Assembly (NCBI RefSeq): GCF_963675165.1
Contig: NC_087380.1
Location: 6,642,071 to 6,706,070, forward strand
Length of the DNA stretch: 64,000 nt
Direction of reading: 5' to 3'
Source of the DNA: Halichondria panicea
Lineage: Eukaryota > Porifera > Demospongiae > Suberitida > Halichondriidae
Shown here: piece after piece, positions 46,554 to 58,775 of the stretch
Layout: each line of letters begins with the position of its first letter
Position numbering within the stretch: position 1 is the stretch's first letter
Translations under genes and position numbers: made by a program
Notes under the pieces: model-generated
The model's database searches: none
Seen by the model: the letters and a program-made list of their open reading frames with translations, nothing else
What the model was told of the DNA's origin: nothing

Positions 46554-48486
46554 ATGGCTACCTGTCCCTTCTCAGCAAAGTCCCTGTAGGAGCTCTGTCT
46601 CACTCACGTAGTCATGACACTGGAGCAATACTCGACTGACTCTCTGTCACTACTGCCTAAAGGTTTCAGATTACAGCTACTCCACAAGATACCAATTATT
46701 GACATTTGTCGACTGGAAAATACCAAGTTCACCTCGGGGATTGATATTAAGTCTGTTTGGATGGAACTTCACAAAGAGTACATAGGTACATACAGAGAGT
46801 ACATAAGTACATTATTGTTACGGTTTGAACTGGAGAGAATCCATTTTTAAGACATTTTTCGCTAACATTATTAAAGGGGAGTGGCCATACGGATATTATC
46901 AGGTTATGAATCGAGGGGATAAGCGTACTCCGTGGATTGGTAGCGATATGAATGAAGATCGTCCTGTTAGCGAACATAAAGTGGACTTTATTAATTATTT
47001 GGTGGCAGTAAAGCGCAAAATTCCAGTGGAAACTGCTGAGTTGAAAAAAAATTCGATCGAGGACAAAAAGGATGAGTATTACAGAGCTAAACGTCGATAT
47101 GGACCAGTTAATGCTACAATGAACCACCATGAAGTGACCTTGGTCAAGGGCCCAGTACCTCCTGGTAAGGCTTACCATGAAGCTTGCCGGGCTAAACAGT
47201 TTGTCCCACCTCGATACACAAAGTTCTTCTCTGAAGGAAGCTGCTACTTATCAGATTCTACTGCACTGAAGCTGATTGCTGAAAAATGTCACTTTCAGCC
47301 AAAAGATGTGTTTGTACATGTGCCAACTTTCAGTACATTTGTTCTCAACACGGAGCAAGAATTAGGCAGTGTCAATTGTTTGAGAGATTACTTCAAAGAT
47401 GTTGAGTCTCTTACCATTGAAGGAAAGATAGAACAATTCCAAATGAAAACCATTATTCGTGGAGCTAGATATGGGAATCGTAGGGACATTGCTCGCTGTG
47501 CTCTTGGCTTGATGCTGTTGACACCCAAGCCCAAACTGACGAGCCTCACAATTAGACTTAGTATCACTGACAATGTGATAAATTGGATTGCGCCAGCTCT
47601 GACTGCTTATGGTGGTTTAACGGAACTAATTCTTCAAGCTTACGGTATTTCTCCAGATTTGCAGAATCTAACTTCGATAACTGAACACCAACCTTTAGTT
47701 CACACTGTGTCAATATTGATTTCTAAAAGAAGTCTAAGATACGACCCATTTCATTTTAGTCCAGAGTTATCTGAAGTGCAACTTATTTCTTGGCTTCAAA
47801 CATGTTTCAAGAAGCCGTTGTTGCGAGACCTAAAGCTCTCACTTGATTTGGTATCTTTGCAGTTTCTCTTCCAAATCGTTACTGATTTTCTCTCGACACC
47901 ATGCTCACATGAACAAACTCTCACTATCCTATGTGATCTTGAAGAACTCTTAGCCGAAGCAGTTAAGTTTCCCCCCAAACCTTCTCGTGTTGTGCCTAAA
48001 GGTCCTACATTGACATCACCATCACCACCTAAACTAATCCATTCGAGTGAACCCAGTGACATTCCCACCACGCCCATTCATCAGTTTGACGATGCTTGCA
48101 CTGTGAAGTACAAATGTTTGACCTTTGATTCTTGTAGAATTGACTCTTCGTTTGTGAAAGCTTTCGTAAAACTTGCCCCTTTGAAGCTTAAAAATATGTC
48201 AATTCTTAAAGGAAGCATATTAAGTCAATACTCCACTGAATTTCTCTCCCAGCTTGCCCAACAGCCGCTCATTGAAATGGAGTCACTAGAAGTGGAGCTT
48301 GGCAAGGAGGACGTGTTTAATTTTGACTCCATACTACAAAATAAATTGTTGATATATGTGACCGTTACGTGTTCTGTCAGTTGTTTTACCGAGCTCTCTG
48401 GCATCTCTTTACGTCGAGGTTTCGATATTAAGACGATAGTCGAGATTCCCAGAAACAAAGTCATGTTCACTCTTTCTAGAGATTGA
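46554..48486 (+). pseudogene. F-box-like / LRR cluster copy 2, broken
   Basis: Starts MATCPFSAKSL like copy 3 but has TAG at 46587-46589 (codon 12; GAG in the others). A deletion of about 5 nt near 46818 changes frame just after the F-box-like region. From 46825 the remaining ~553 codons are open to the normal end (VMFTLSRD). It has the usual leader intron (46295-46528, donor GTGAGC, acceptor TTCTAG). The long clean 3' frame suggests recent loss, or use of a downstream start without the F-box. Confidence 0.88.
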
Positions 48487-49419
48487 TTTTAGTGGTCAAA
48501 TATTATTGTACCCTTGTAGGTATAAAGATAGACTTTACTAAGTAACACTCTTACTACTAAGTAACCGCGAAGCTTTGGATTAAGACGATAGTCAAGACTC
48601 TTATAGGGCAGTGTGGTGTTCTTTCTTTCTAGAAATTTATTTATATATGCATTGGAAAGTTATTGTGTATCCTTAGGTATAATTATAGATATAGTATTTT
48701 CCATTCATATCAAAGAGTTAATGACTCGAGAGCTGTTCATAATTATTTTCTCCTTTTTATTGTTCCTGCATGTTACTTACATCTGTATCGTTGTCCTCAT
48801 TTACACAGTAGAACGATACTAGCAAATTATTGTGTTTTCCTGCTTTTGTAAGCAAGGAGGCCAAAGAATTCTTGATATAAAAGATGTTGTGTCTGATCAA
48901 TAAGCATGAGCATTGCATGTTGTCAAGGGGCGATCCTGATCACTAATTCAGTATAATTATGTCATGTCAGATAATAATTACATTACAGATAATTACATTA
49001 GACTATAGTCTCACGTGTGTGTATAGAAGTGTGTTTATAATGAAACTGAAATGCTTTGTATCCTTTGTTATGACTTTTGCTTCCATATTTGGGCATGTTA
49101 CGCCTGTGTTGTTGTAAGTAGTTTAGCTTCTATAGCCACCAGCTTTGCATTACTGAATCAAAGCTGTAATAGTTGAAGGTGAGCTAAAACCGGTTGCAAT
49201 GCATTTATAGTAAATGTTCTGTCAGAGCTTACTCACGTGTTGTGCATTTTTAGTCTGTAATAATCACAAATGAATCAGTTTGTCGTTCTGTCTATACGTG
49301 GCTTGGTTACTTTGTCTTTGTTTGTGTAAATGTGTGGTCTTTGATTGGTGGTCAATAATAATATTCTTATGCTCCTAACCCTCTGTAATTCTAGGCATAC
49401 CAAAACATCTTGGATAATA
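48487..49419. promoter_or_regulatory. Spacer and conserved leader of cluster copy 3
   Basis: 48560-48640 repeats the 3' end of a cluster gene (ATTAAGACGATAGTCAAGACTC), a scar of duplication. 48700-49419 matches the leaders of copies 2, 4 and 5, including TCTCACGTGTGTGTATA (E-box), the 5' UTR exon ending at 49178 and an intron 49179-49394 ending TCTGTAATTCTAG. This leader is kept in all copies and so probably holds the promoter. Confidence 0.6.
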
Positions 49420-51462
49420 ATGGCTACCTGTCCCTTCTCAGCAAAGTCCCTGGAGGAGCTCTGTTTCACTCACGTAGTCATGACACTGGAGCAATACTCG
49501 ACTGACTCTCTGTCACTACTGCCTAAAGGTTTCAGATTACAGCTACTCCACATGATACCAATTATTGACGTTTGTCGACTGGAAGATACTGCATTCACCT
49601 CGGGCATTGATATTAAGTCTGTTTGGACAGCTCTTGACAACGAGTACATAGATAAATATTGTTACGGTTCATGTTTGGACAGGAGAGAATCAATTTTAAT
49701 GAGACTTTCCGTTGCCATTATTAAAGGGGAGCGGCCATATGGATATTATCAGGTTCTGAGTCGAGAAGATAGGCGTACACCGTGGATTGGTAGCAAAATG
49801 AATGAAAATCGTCCTGTTAACGAGCATAAAATAGACTTTGTTAATTTTTTGGTGGCAGCAAAACATGAAATTCCTGCTGAGATACAGTGGAACCCCTCTA
49901 TAACGGACACATTTGGGGAAGAACGTTTTGGCCAGTATATTGATATGAAGTGCTGTGTGCATCCACCCCTGCTGTCTCTCAACGATTTTTACCTGTGGAG
50001 AGCCGACGAAGAGGCTGAACGTCATAGAAGTCTGTATGGACCAGTTGATTCCACAATGACCCGCCACGAAGTGACTTTGGTCAAAGGCCCAGTACCTCCT
50101 GGTAAGGCTTACCATGAAGCTTGTCGGGCTAAACAACTTGTCCCACCTCGATACACAAAGTTCTTCTCTGAAGGAAGTTCCTACTTACCAGATTCTACTG
50201 CACTGAAGCTGATTGCTGAAAAATGTCACTTTCAGCCAAAAGATGTGATTGTACATGTACCAACTTTCAGTACATTTGTTCTCAACATGGAGCAAGAATT
50301 AGGCAGTGTCGATTGTTTGGGAGATTGCTTCAAAGGTGTTGAGTCTCTTACCATTCAAGGTGAGACGGAACCATGCCAAATGGCAACCATTATTAGTGAA
50401 GCTACATGTGGAAAACGTAAGAACATTGCTCGCTGTGCTCTTGGCTTGATGCTTTTGACACCCAATCCCAAACTGATGAGCCTCACAATTAAACTTAGTA
50501 CCACTGATAATGTGATACATTCGATTACACCAGCTCTGAATGCTTATGGTGGCTTAAAGGAACTCACTCTTCAAGCTTATGGTGATGTTTCTCCGGATTT
50601 TCAGAATCTAATTTCAATAACTGAACACCAACCTTTACTTCACACTGTGTCGATATTGACCGCTAAAGACATTCATATCTACAACTCGTTTCATAGGGTT
50701 ACTCATACTCCAAAGTTATCTGAGGTACATTTCATTTCTTGGCTTCAAACATGTTTCAAGAAGCCGTTGTTGCAAAACCTAAAGCTCACGCTTGACTCGG
50801 TATCTTTAAAGTTTCTTATCCAAGTCATTACTGATTTTCTCTCGACACCATGCTCACACGAACAAACTCTCACCATCCGATGTGATCTCAAAGAACTCCC
50901 AACCAAAGCAGTCAAGTTGCCTCCCAAACCGCCCCCCAAACCTCCTCGTGTTATAAAATCAGGGCCGCCTCTCCAGCCCAAAGGTCCTACATTGCGGACA
51001 CCACCACCGCCACCCAAACCAATTCATTCGAGTGAACACAGTGACGTTCCCACCACGCCCATTCATCAGTTTGACAATGCTTGCACTATGAAGTATAAAT
51101 GTTTGACCTTTGATTCCTGTAACCCTTTGTTTGTGAAAGCTTTCATGGAACTTGCCCCTTTGAAGCTCAAAAATATGTCAATTCTTAAAAACAACGTTAA
51201 CATGTTCTCCACTGAATTTCTCTCTCAATTGGCCCAACACCCGCTCATTGAAATGGAATCACTAGAAGTGGAGCTTTACACGAAGGACATGCCTAATTTT
51301 GACTCCATACTACAAAAGAAATTGTTGAAATTTGTAACCGTTACGTGTTCTGACAGTTATTTCAACAAGTTTTCTGACATCTCTTTACGCCGAGGTTTTG
51401 AGATTAAGACAATAGTCAAGACTCCCATGGACAGTGTGGTGTTCACTCTCTCTAGAAATTGA
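49420..51462 (+). CDS. F-box-like / LRR protein, cluster copy 3, intact
   Basis: 680 residues, a single coding exon after a 5' UTR intron (49179-49394). The ATG at 49420 (MATCPFSAKSLEELC) is chosen because the longer frame upstream crosses that intron. Same layout as copy 1: F-box-like N-terminus, LRR-like body, proline-rich linker (PPKPPPKPPRVIKSGPP), LRR-like tail ending VVFTLSRN. Unique to this copy is an in-frame segment of about 40 residues (49881-50000, QWNPSITDTFGEERF ...) where the others have TAELKKNSIEDKKD. Its DNA contains TGGAACCCCTCTATAACGG, which looks like transposon sequence that became exonic. The 3' flank with the Crypton derivative matches that of copy 1. Confidence 0.85.
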   Translation: MATCPFSAKSLEELCFTHVVMTLEQYSTDSLSLLPKGFRLQLLHMIPIIDVCRLEDTAFTSGIDIKSVWTALDNEYIDKYCYGSCLDRRESILMRLSVAIIKGERPYGYYQVLSREDRRTPWIGSKMNENRPVNEHKIDFVNFLVAAKHEIPAEIQWNPSITDTFGEERFGQYIDMKCCVHPPLLSLNDFYLWRADEEAERHRSLYGPVDSTMTRHEVTLVKGPVPPGKAYHEACRAKQLVPPRYTKFFSEGSSYLPDSTALKLIAEKCHFQPKDVIVHVPTFSTFVLNMEQELGSVDCLGDCFKGVESLTIQGETEPCQMATIISEATCGKRKNIARCALGLMLLTPNPKLMSLTIKLSTTDNVIHSITPALNAYGGLKELTLQAYGDVSPDFQNLISITEHQPLLHTVSILTAKDIHIYNSFHRVTHTPKLSEVHFISWLQTCFKKPLLQNLKLTLDSVSLKFLIQVITDFLSTPCSHEQTLTIRCDLKELPTKAVKLPPKPPPKPPRVIKSGPPLQPKGPTLRTPPPPPKPIHSSEHSDVPTTPIHQFDNACTMKYKCLTFDSCNPLFVKAFMELAPLKLKNMSILKNNVNMFSTEFLSQLAQHPLIEMESLEVELYTKDMPNFDSILQKKLLKFVTVTCSDSYFNKFSDISLRRGFEIKTIVKTPMDSVVFTLSRN

Positions 51463-51530
51463 TTTGTATGTAGGAAAGTTATTGTGTATACCCTTAGTTA
51501 TATAGATATTGTGTTGATCCATTCACTTAA

Positions 51531-51916
51531 TTATTGCCCAGCACGAGTGCAGCATGCCATATAATAATATTATTGCACTGGAGCAATAATTATAATGCCC
51601 GAGGGCCACAGGCCCCGAGGGAATTATATCATCTAGTACAATATATGGCATGTTGCACGAGGGCGCCTGCAATAACTGCCCAATAACGTTAAATGTTTCT
51701 GATTGGTCAATTTTTTTCCCTATAAATAAAAGACATGTGTTTTGAGTGGAATTTTAGTGAATTCAATAGTTTGTTGAGTTTCATATAGTAAATTCTTAGG
51801 TTGTTGTTCCCACAACTAATGGAAAGGTAGACGTAGCCTAAGGGACCAATTAATGAGTTATTGGCTGGGCTGGTGGGGCATCTCTCAAAATCTACTGCAT
51901 TTACACTACAGTGCAA
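51531..51916. mobile_element. Internally deleted Crypton-like copy behind cluster copy 3
   Basis: Parallel to 44113-45560 without the MULE-like MITE: TTATTGCCCAGCACGAGTGC ... GCATGTTGCACGAGGGCGCC ... CTACTGCATTTACACTACAG. Its 3' end (TGCAATATATGGTTGCTATGG) is displaced to 54616 by the insertion 51917-54610. Confidence 0.75.
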
Positions 51917-52830
51917 GTTATAGTTATTGACTGGTTGACTAGTAATTATGGCTTATAAACAACCAATGCCGAGGGCGCAGCCCGAGGCTGAGGTTGTTTA
52001 TAAACCATAATTACTAGGCAACCAGTCAACAACTGATTTATTTACTGCAAAAACAGCAAAACAGTCATTTGAACATCAGTGGAGACAGTCAAACTTGCTC
52101 TCACAGCCTCAGAATTATGCAGTTAGAACAGTTACAGGCATAGAACTAGCAGTACTACTGTGGAGCTACATGAGCTAGCTAGGTTCAGCTAGCTGGAAGC
52201 CATGCATAAACTTTGACCAGACCCGCCCACCACTAAATGCAGCTGCGAGGTTTGTACATGTAGCTAGCTACCTGTACTGTACTGTAGCTCTGAACTAGTC
52301 TGTTATTGTCAACAACACCACAGTCTACTTGTAATCCTCTACTTCTGAGCCACAGCCTTGACTACTGAGAAAGCACAGAGCAAGAATTTGACCACAGGCT
52401 TCAGCTAGTTCAGTTCAATACTGTCAAGCTTACACAACATTTTTGAATTTTATTGTGTGCAATGTACCAAATTTTGTCAAGATGCATCATATCAATTCAA
52501 ATCTGCTGAGGAAGTAGATTATAAGAATAGTGCCTGGGGGAAGTAATTATATAATATAATTACTGGACATCACCTAGGATACGGACTGAATCAGTAAATA
52601 AGTGCATTTAGTTACTAGTAGCCCAGAATCCAGCAATCTGATTGGTCAGTACAGGGTTTATATTTCCCATATTAACCTGTAAATTCTCATATAAACCTGT
52701 AATTTTCATGTTCACAACAACCATTCATTATTAATTTTTGTGTTTTTCAAACATGTTTTTTGTATATTGTATTATAAAAAACAATGAGAAGTAACTGTTT
52801 TGTTTTGGTAATGACAAAAAATTATAATGT

Positions 52831-53265
52831 TCAGTCGCTGTTAATACGTTGGTTGTTGGATGTAGGCATATAGAGAGATTGATGGTATACGTTGCAGGCA
52901 CTAAAGTTAAAGTTTGGAGGCATAAATTGACAGCAGTTGGTTTGTGAGTTTTGTTGCACTGCCATCTGTGAGTGATCAGTGTGTGCCAGTATGTTAATTG
53001 GCTTTACGTTGAGGATGTCTGAAACTGACTTCTTTTGACACTCAGAAGTTCTCTTGTAGCTGCGAACTCCTTCCAAGCTTCGGTGTCCAGTTGTTTCCAT
53101 TATTATTTGTTCGTCCACTCCAGCGTTGTAGAGTCTAGTAGCAGCAGTTGCACGGAGTATGTATTAAAGGTTCAGCCTTCTTTTGTGACCCTAGTCCAGC
53201 TCTCTGCAAGCGCTTCATTTCGGAGTCTAGGCACACTCGAAAGTCAGCAAAACAAGCATCCTTGA
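52831..53265 (-). pseudogene. Tyrosine recombinase C-terminal remnant
   Basis: The minus strand reads MKRLQRAGLG, then a damaged LRATAATRLYNAGVDEQIIM, then ETTGHRSLEGVRSYKRTS and a tail ending NNQRINSD. GHRS and SYKR are the His and Tyr boxes; the HxxR box is partly lost by small indels near 53160. It differs from the recombinase at 39690, so two families are present. The N-terminal part was not found. Confidence 0.75.
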
Positions 53266-54210
53266 ACAGGTCAATCCCGGGATTTCCATTCTAATTATTC
53301 ACCTTATGCAGATATCACTATCCAAACTGTACACTGCACCTGCCGTGATAAGAGGCCTGCAGACACTTTGCTTCATTCGCTTTGAGTTAGGTAGAGAAGA
53401 TTGTGCAGGTTCTGTTGGCTTGTCCAGCTCCTCCTCCTTTCTTTGTTCGAGTAGCCAGCTCCGCCTCCACATTTAGAGGGCGGGGTCTATGGGCTCGGTC
53501 ATTATTATGCCAAGTACTTCTTCAGAAAAGAGCTTGTCTAGGCCTAGGTCTTCGTCAGCGTCCATTCTTTCGGTTAGTTTTTGAAATGAACCTAGCAACT
53601 AAACTCGTTAGATACTGTTTAGTCGGTATCTATGGGAATTATAAGCCCGCAGGCACTCGTAGTACCCTCGCTTCGCTCGGGATACTACAGCAGGCCTTTG
53701 GGCTTATATTGTTATAATTCCCATAGATACCTCCTAAACAGTATCTAACTATTATTTATACCCCGTTGCTACGTTGTTGCCAAGTGCAATATGAAGCATA
53801 TTGCACTGCTGAAAGTCCATATTGCACTGACCGCAAACTCATATTGCACTGACCGCAAAACGCCCCTCTGGCAATTAGACAGACAATTAAATTAAAATTA
53901 AATTAATACGCATGAGAAATAACAAGTATCAAAGTATGTCCAGCCATGCAGGAATGAATGTTCAGCACTGCTGGAGTTTCTTCTTGCAACCGTGCAGGTT
54001 TTAAAATTGTCCAAGATTTATTTTGTGGAAGATTCTGTGTTCCTAGATCGACCTAGTCCTCGACATCGTGATGCATGTCAATTCTGCTTCACCGTAGCAC
54101 TAGAAGTGGCTCTTTTTGCTGGGGGCATGAGCTGTTTTGCAGCAGTGTAGAAGCGAGCTTTCTTGGCTTGGTTACGAGGCCGAGCGTAGACCAGCAGCTA
54201 GTATTCACTG

Positions 54211-54298
54211 AGTGGTGGGGTGGGGCTGTTTCTTTGCAGCAGTAAGTGGGGCGGGGCTATTTTGCAGCACCAGAAGTGGGGTGGGGCTGTTTTGCAGA
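54211..54298. repeat. About 30-bp GC-rich tandem repeats
   Basis: Three units of AAGTGGGGTGGGGCTGTTTTGCAGCA type with small differences. ORFs across them are artefacts. Confidence 0.7.
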
Positions 54299-54610
54299 TT
54301 TCAGTTAAAACTCCAACAATTTTGTGTCAAGCCATTCGTCGGTCATGCCAATCTTACACGCTGCAGATACTGGCGTCTAGAAGAGAGAAGAGATGGAGCT
54401 GTGTCTAGAGTTGTCTCTGTCTTTTTTTGTGCAGTTTATATTGTGTTACTAGGACAGTGTTATGTTGCTATGCCCTAGGGATATAAACTAGTTATAACAC
54501 GTGCACTCGGGCTGCATGGCATATATTGCACTCAGCCCTCGGGGCTGGCGCCCTCGTGCTTCAGTGCAATATATTCCATACATCCCTTGTGCCCGTGTTA
54601 TAACTATAAC

Positions 54611-55538
54611 ATAATCCTGGTGCAATATATGGTTGCTATGGTAGTGATACAACATGTCATATACAGACCACTGGATTGTTTTCACTTCACTGGGAAACAA
54701 GAGCTGTTAATTCTTGTCTTTATTTTCTCCTTTTATTGTTCCTGCATGTTATTTACATCTGTATTATTGTGGAGAAAAAGACAAGAGACAAGAGACAAGA
54801 GACATAATGCCTGCTCATTTACACAGTAGAACATGCAATACTCTCAAATTATTGTGTTTTCCTGCTTTTGTATAAGCAAGAAGGCCAAAGAATTCTTGAT
54901 ATAAAAGATGTTGTGTCTGTTAGTATCAAGTATAAGTATGAGCATTGCATGTTATCAAGCTAGGGGCTACCTTTTAAAGAAAGTTCTGTTTGTAAATGTT
55001 CATGCATGCTAAGCCGGCTTGCAAGTTTGTGTGTGTCTGAAAGGGATCATGCACTAATTCAGTATTCGTCATGTCAACTATTTTCAAATAATAATTACAT
55101 TACAGATGATTACATTAGTTGCACTAGACTATTGTCTCACGTGTGCGTATAGAAGTGTGTTTATAATGAAAATGAATGCCTTTGTTATGACTTTTTCTTC
55201 CATATTAGGGCATGTTACATGTGTTTTATGTGTGTGTTACGTGTGTGTTGTCAGTAGTTTAGCTTCTATTGCCACCAGCTTCGCAGTACTCTGATCAAAG
55301 GTGTAAGGTGAGCTAAAACATGCAGTTGCAATGCGAGTAAATGTATACTGTCAGAGCTTACTCACATGTTGTGCATTTTTATTCTGTAATGATCACGAAT
55401 GAATCAGTTTTGGAGTCTGTTGTATACATGTTCTGTCTGGGTATTTGGTTACTCCGTTTTTGGTTGTGTAAATTTGTGGCCTTATATTCTTATGCTCCTA
55501 ACCCTCTGTAATTCTAGGCATACCAAAACATCTTAACA
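54611..55538. promoter_or_regulatory. Leader of cluster copy 4
   Basis: Nearly identical to 45575-46553 (leader of copy 2) except that it lacks the palindromic MITE and has AAGAGACAAGAGAC expanded by one unit. 5' UTR exon ends at 55307; intron 55308-55517. Confidence 0.65.
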
Positions 55539-57499
55539 ATGGCTACCGTCCTCTCAATGAAGCCGCTGGAGGAGCTCTGTCTCACTTACGTAGCAATGAC
55601 ACTGGAGCAATACTCGGCTGACTCTCTGTCACTACTGCCTAAAGGTTTCAGATTACAGCTACTCCACATGATACCAATTATTGACATTTGTCGACTGGAA
55701 GATACTGCATTCACCTCGGGCATTGATATTAAGTCTGTTTGGACAGCTCTTGACAAAGAATACATAGATACAGATTGTTACGGTTCATGTTTGGACAGGA
55801 GAGAATCAATTTTAATGAGACTTTCTGTTGCCATTATTAAAGGGGAGCGGCCATATGGATATTATCAGGTTCTGAGTCGAAAGAATACGCGTACACCATG
55901 GATTGGTAGCAATATAAATGAAGATCGTCCTGTTAGCGAGCATGAAGTGGACTTTGTTAATTATTTGGTAGCAGTAAAACGCCAAATTCCAGTGGAAACT
56001 GCTGAGGTGAAAACAGATTAGATCGAGGACAAAAAGGATGATTATCATAGAGCTAGACGTCAGTATGGACCAGTTGATGCTACAATGACCCGCCACGAAG
56101 TGACTTTGGTCAAGGGATCAGTACCTCCTGGTAAGGCTTACCATGAAGCCTGTTGGGCTAAACAGCTTGTCCCACCTCGATACACAAAGTTCTTCTCTGA
56201 AGGAAGCTCCTACTTACCAGACTCTACTGCACTGAAGCTGATTGCTGAAAAATGTCACTTTCAGCCAAAAGATGTGATTGTACATGTACCAACTTTCAGT
56301 ACATTCGTTCTCAACATGGAGCAAGAATTAGGCAGTGTCGATTGTTTGGGAGATTGCTTCAAAGATGTTGAGTCTCTAACCATTCAAGGTGAGACGGAAC
56401 AATGCCAGATGGCAACCATTATTCGGGAAGCTAAATGTGAAAAACGTAGTGACATTGCTTGCTGTGCTCTTGGCTTGATACTGTTGACACCCAATCCCAA
56501 ACTGACAAGCCTCACGATTAAGCTTAGTACCACTGATAATGTGATACATTCGATTACACCAGCTCTGAATGCTTATGGTGGCTTAAAGGAACTCACTCTT
56601 CAAGCTTATGGTGATGTTTCTCTAGATTTTCAGAATTTAATTTCGATAACTGAACACCAACCTTTACTTCACACTGTGTCGATATTGACCGCTAAACAAA
56701 CTCATACCTACAACACGTTTCATAGGGTTACTCATTATCTAAAGTTATCTGAGGTGTATTTCATTTCTTGGCTTCAAACATGTTTCAAGAAACCGTTGTT
56801 GCAAAACCTAAAGCTCACATTAAATTTTGAGTCGTTATCTTCGAAGTTTATCTTCCAAGTCGTTACTGATTTTCTCTCAACACCATGCTCACACGAACAA
56901 ACTCTCACCATCCGATGTGATCTCGAAGAACTCCTAACCCACCAGCTATCAATTGCAAGTTGCCTCCCAAACCTCCTCGTGTTGTCAAATCAGAGCTGCC
57001 TTTTTCCGCCCAAATGTCCTAAATTGACGCCACCACCGCTACCACCCAAACCGATCCATTCGAGTAAACCCAGAGACATTTCCACCATGCCCATTCATCA
57101 GTTTGACGATGCTTGCACTATAAAGTATAAATGTTTGACCTTTGATTCTTGTAAAATTGACCCTTTGTTTGTGAAAGCCTTCGTGGAACTGGCCCCTTTG
57201 AAGCTCAAAAATATGTCAATTCTTAAAGACATATTTTGTAAACACTCCACTGAATTGCTTTCACAGCTTTCCCAACACCCGCTCATTGAAATGGAGTCAC
57301 TAGAAGGGAGCTGGAAAAGATTGATGCATCTAATTTTGACTCCTTACTGCAAAAGAAAGAGTTGAAATATGTGATCGTTACGTGTTCTGTCAGTTGTTTT
57401 ACCAAGCTCTCTGGCATCTCTTTATGCCGAGGTTTCAAGATTAAAACGATAGTCGAGACTCCCAGGTACAAAGTCATGTTCACTCTTTCTAGAAATTGA
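55539..57499 (+). pseudogene. F-box-like / LRR cluster copy 4, broken
   Basis: MATVLSMKPLEELC start and normal F-box-like region. TAG at 56019-56021 replaces the TCG of copy 2 (DKKD region). The same frame reopens and runs to 57365, where a one-base loss near 57307 (after ESLEG) breaks the last ~60 codons, which continue in another frame to FTLSRN at 57499. The proline-rich linker (56950-57010) also carries a pair of compensating frame changes. Best read as a recent pseudogene. Confidence 0.88.
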
Positions 57500-58775
57500 T
57501 TTTAGTCGAATATTATTGTAACTTTAGACTCAGTTTTCATTTGATCTATTCACATGCACTCTTACTCAAATAATCACACAGCTTTATATAGTTACATATT
57601 TTCTTTTATCAGTCCTGCTTATCTGTACTTTGTGCTCATAATTGTAACCTCGTATGTGCATTATTATGTGGGTGGGAAGCACGTGAAAAAAATATTACCA
57701 TCATTATTTGGTATTTCCTGTGTCAGCTCTCTAGGGTCAACTTCAACAAGTGGAGTCTGTTATATCATAGGTCACAGTCTGGTGTGACGATTTCAGTAAC
57801 TGACAATATTTGATAATGGAGCATCATTATATGTAGGAAGTGTAACAACCTTTAGCCTCATTAGTGGTCAATGATGTACTATCTTGTGCTGTGTATGATT
57901 ACATCCTGGCTTGGTGCTTATGCCCTTATTTGGTGTTGTCTTAATCATTGTATAAATAAAATTGTTCTGTTTATAAAATATAGTCTGTGCTTATGATTTG
58001 TGTTCAGAGTTCTATATTCGTGTTGAATCAATATACTCAAGATATCACAATAGGCATGTTGTTATGCAACTGTTAATTTTCGTGGTAATTAAGTAAGTCA
58101 GTTTTGCGTGCATTAGTGTTTATAGGACACACACTATCGAGCTAGGGGGTGTGTTCTAGACAGCTGGTGCGGTGTATAATTTTGTGTGGGGTGGGGTTGG
58201 AGGCATTTTAGGGGTTTGTGTATATAATTACAGTGTAGAATGCAGGTAAAGTACGTAATAATTATAGAAGTCTCAACAATGGCTACCATCCTCAACTATA
58301 ATTATTTTCAAATAATTATAGTTGCACTATAGACTAGTCAAAAGATCAAAAATTCCTTGGACCATAGTTTTAGTCTCACGTGTGTGTATAAAAGTGTTTA
58401 TAATGAAACTGAAATGCTTTGTATATCCTTTGTTATGACTTTTTGCTTCCATATTTGGGCATGTTACGCCTGTGTTGTTGTAAGTAGTTTAGCTTCTATA
58501 GCCACCAGCTTTGCATTACTGAATCAAAGCTGTAATAGTTGAAGGTGAGCTAAAACTGATTGCAATGCATTTATAGTAAATGTATACTGTCAGAGCTTAC
58601 TCGCGTGTTGTGCATTTTTAGTCTGTAATGATCACATGAATCAGTTTCGGAGTCTGTTGTATACATGTTCTCTTTGGGTATTTGGTTACTCTGTTTTTGG
58701 TTGTGTAAATTTGTGGTCTTATATTCTTATGCTCCTAACCCTCTGTAATTCTAGGCACACCAAAACATCTTAACA
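57500..58775. other. Spacer, start-codon remnant and leader of copy 5
   Basis: Contains a poly(A) signal AATAAA at 57955-57960, and 58270-58293, which repeats the start of copy 1 (TCTCAACAATGGCTACCATC) and then diverges: a 24-bp scar. From about 58365 the leader of copy 5 matches that of copy 3, with intron 58545-58754. Confidence 0.55.

Larger units (their letters stand above)
51917..54610. mobile_element. Second tyrosine-recombinase element with palindromic modules, degraded
   Basis: Inserted in the copy above. Ends GTTATAGTTAT / ATAACTATAAC. Near-terminal hairpins: 51924-52032 (arms GACTGGTTG.CTAGTAATTATGG), 53607-53748 (arms GTTAGATACTGTTTAG) and 54488-54609 (arms AGTTATAACACG). Between them is a recombinase remnant on the minus strand. 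GC-richer than its surroundings in 53400-54400. Confidence 0.6.

Noticed and set aside
49345-49419. Longer start for cluster copy 3 (MVVNNNILMLL...)
   Set aside because: This stretch crosses the conserved 5' UTR intron acceptor TCTGTAATTCTAG, so the extra residues would be intron-derived.
53403-53717. Plus ORF of 104 residues and the ORFs at 54212-54478
   Set aside because: They cross hairpins and GC-rich tandem repeats inside a degraded element; no recognisable protein.
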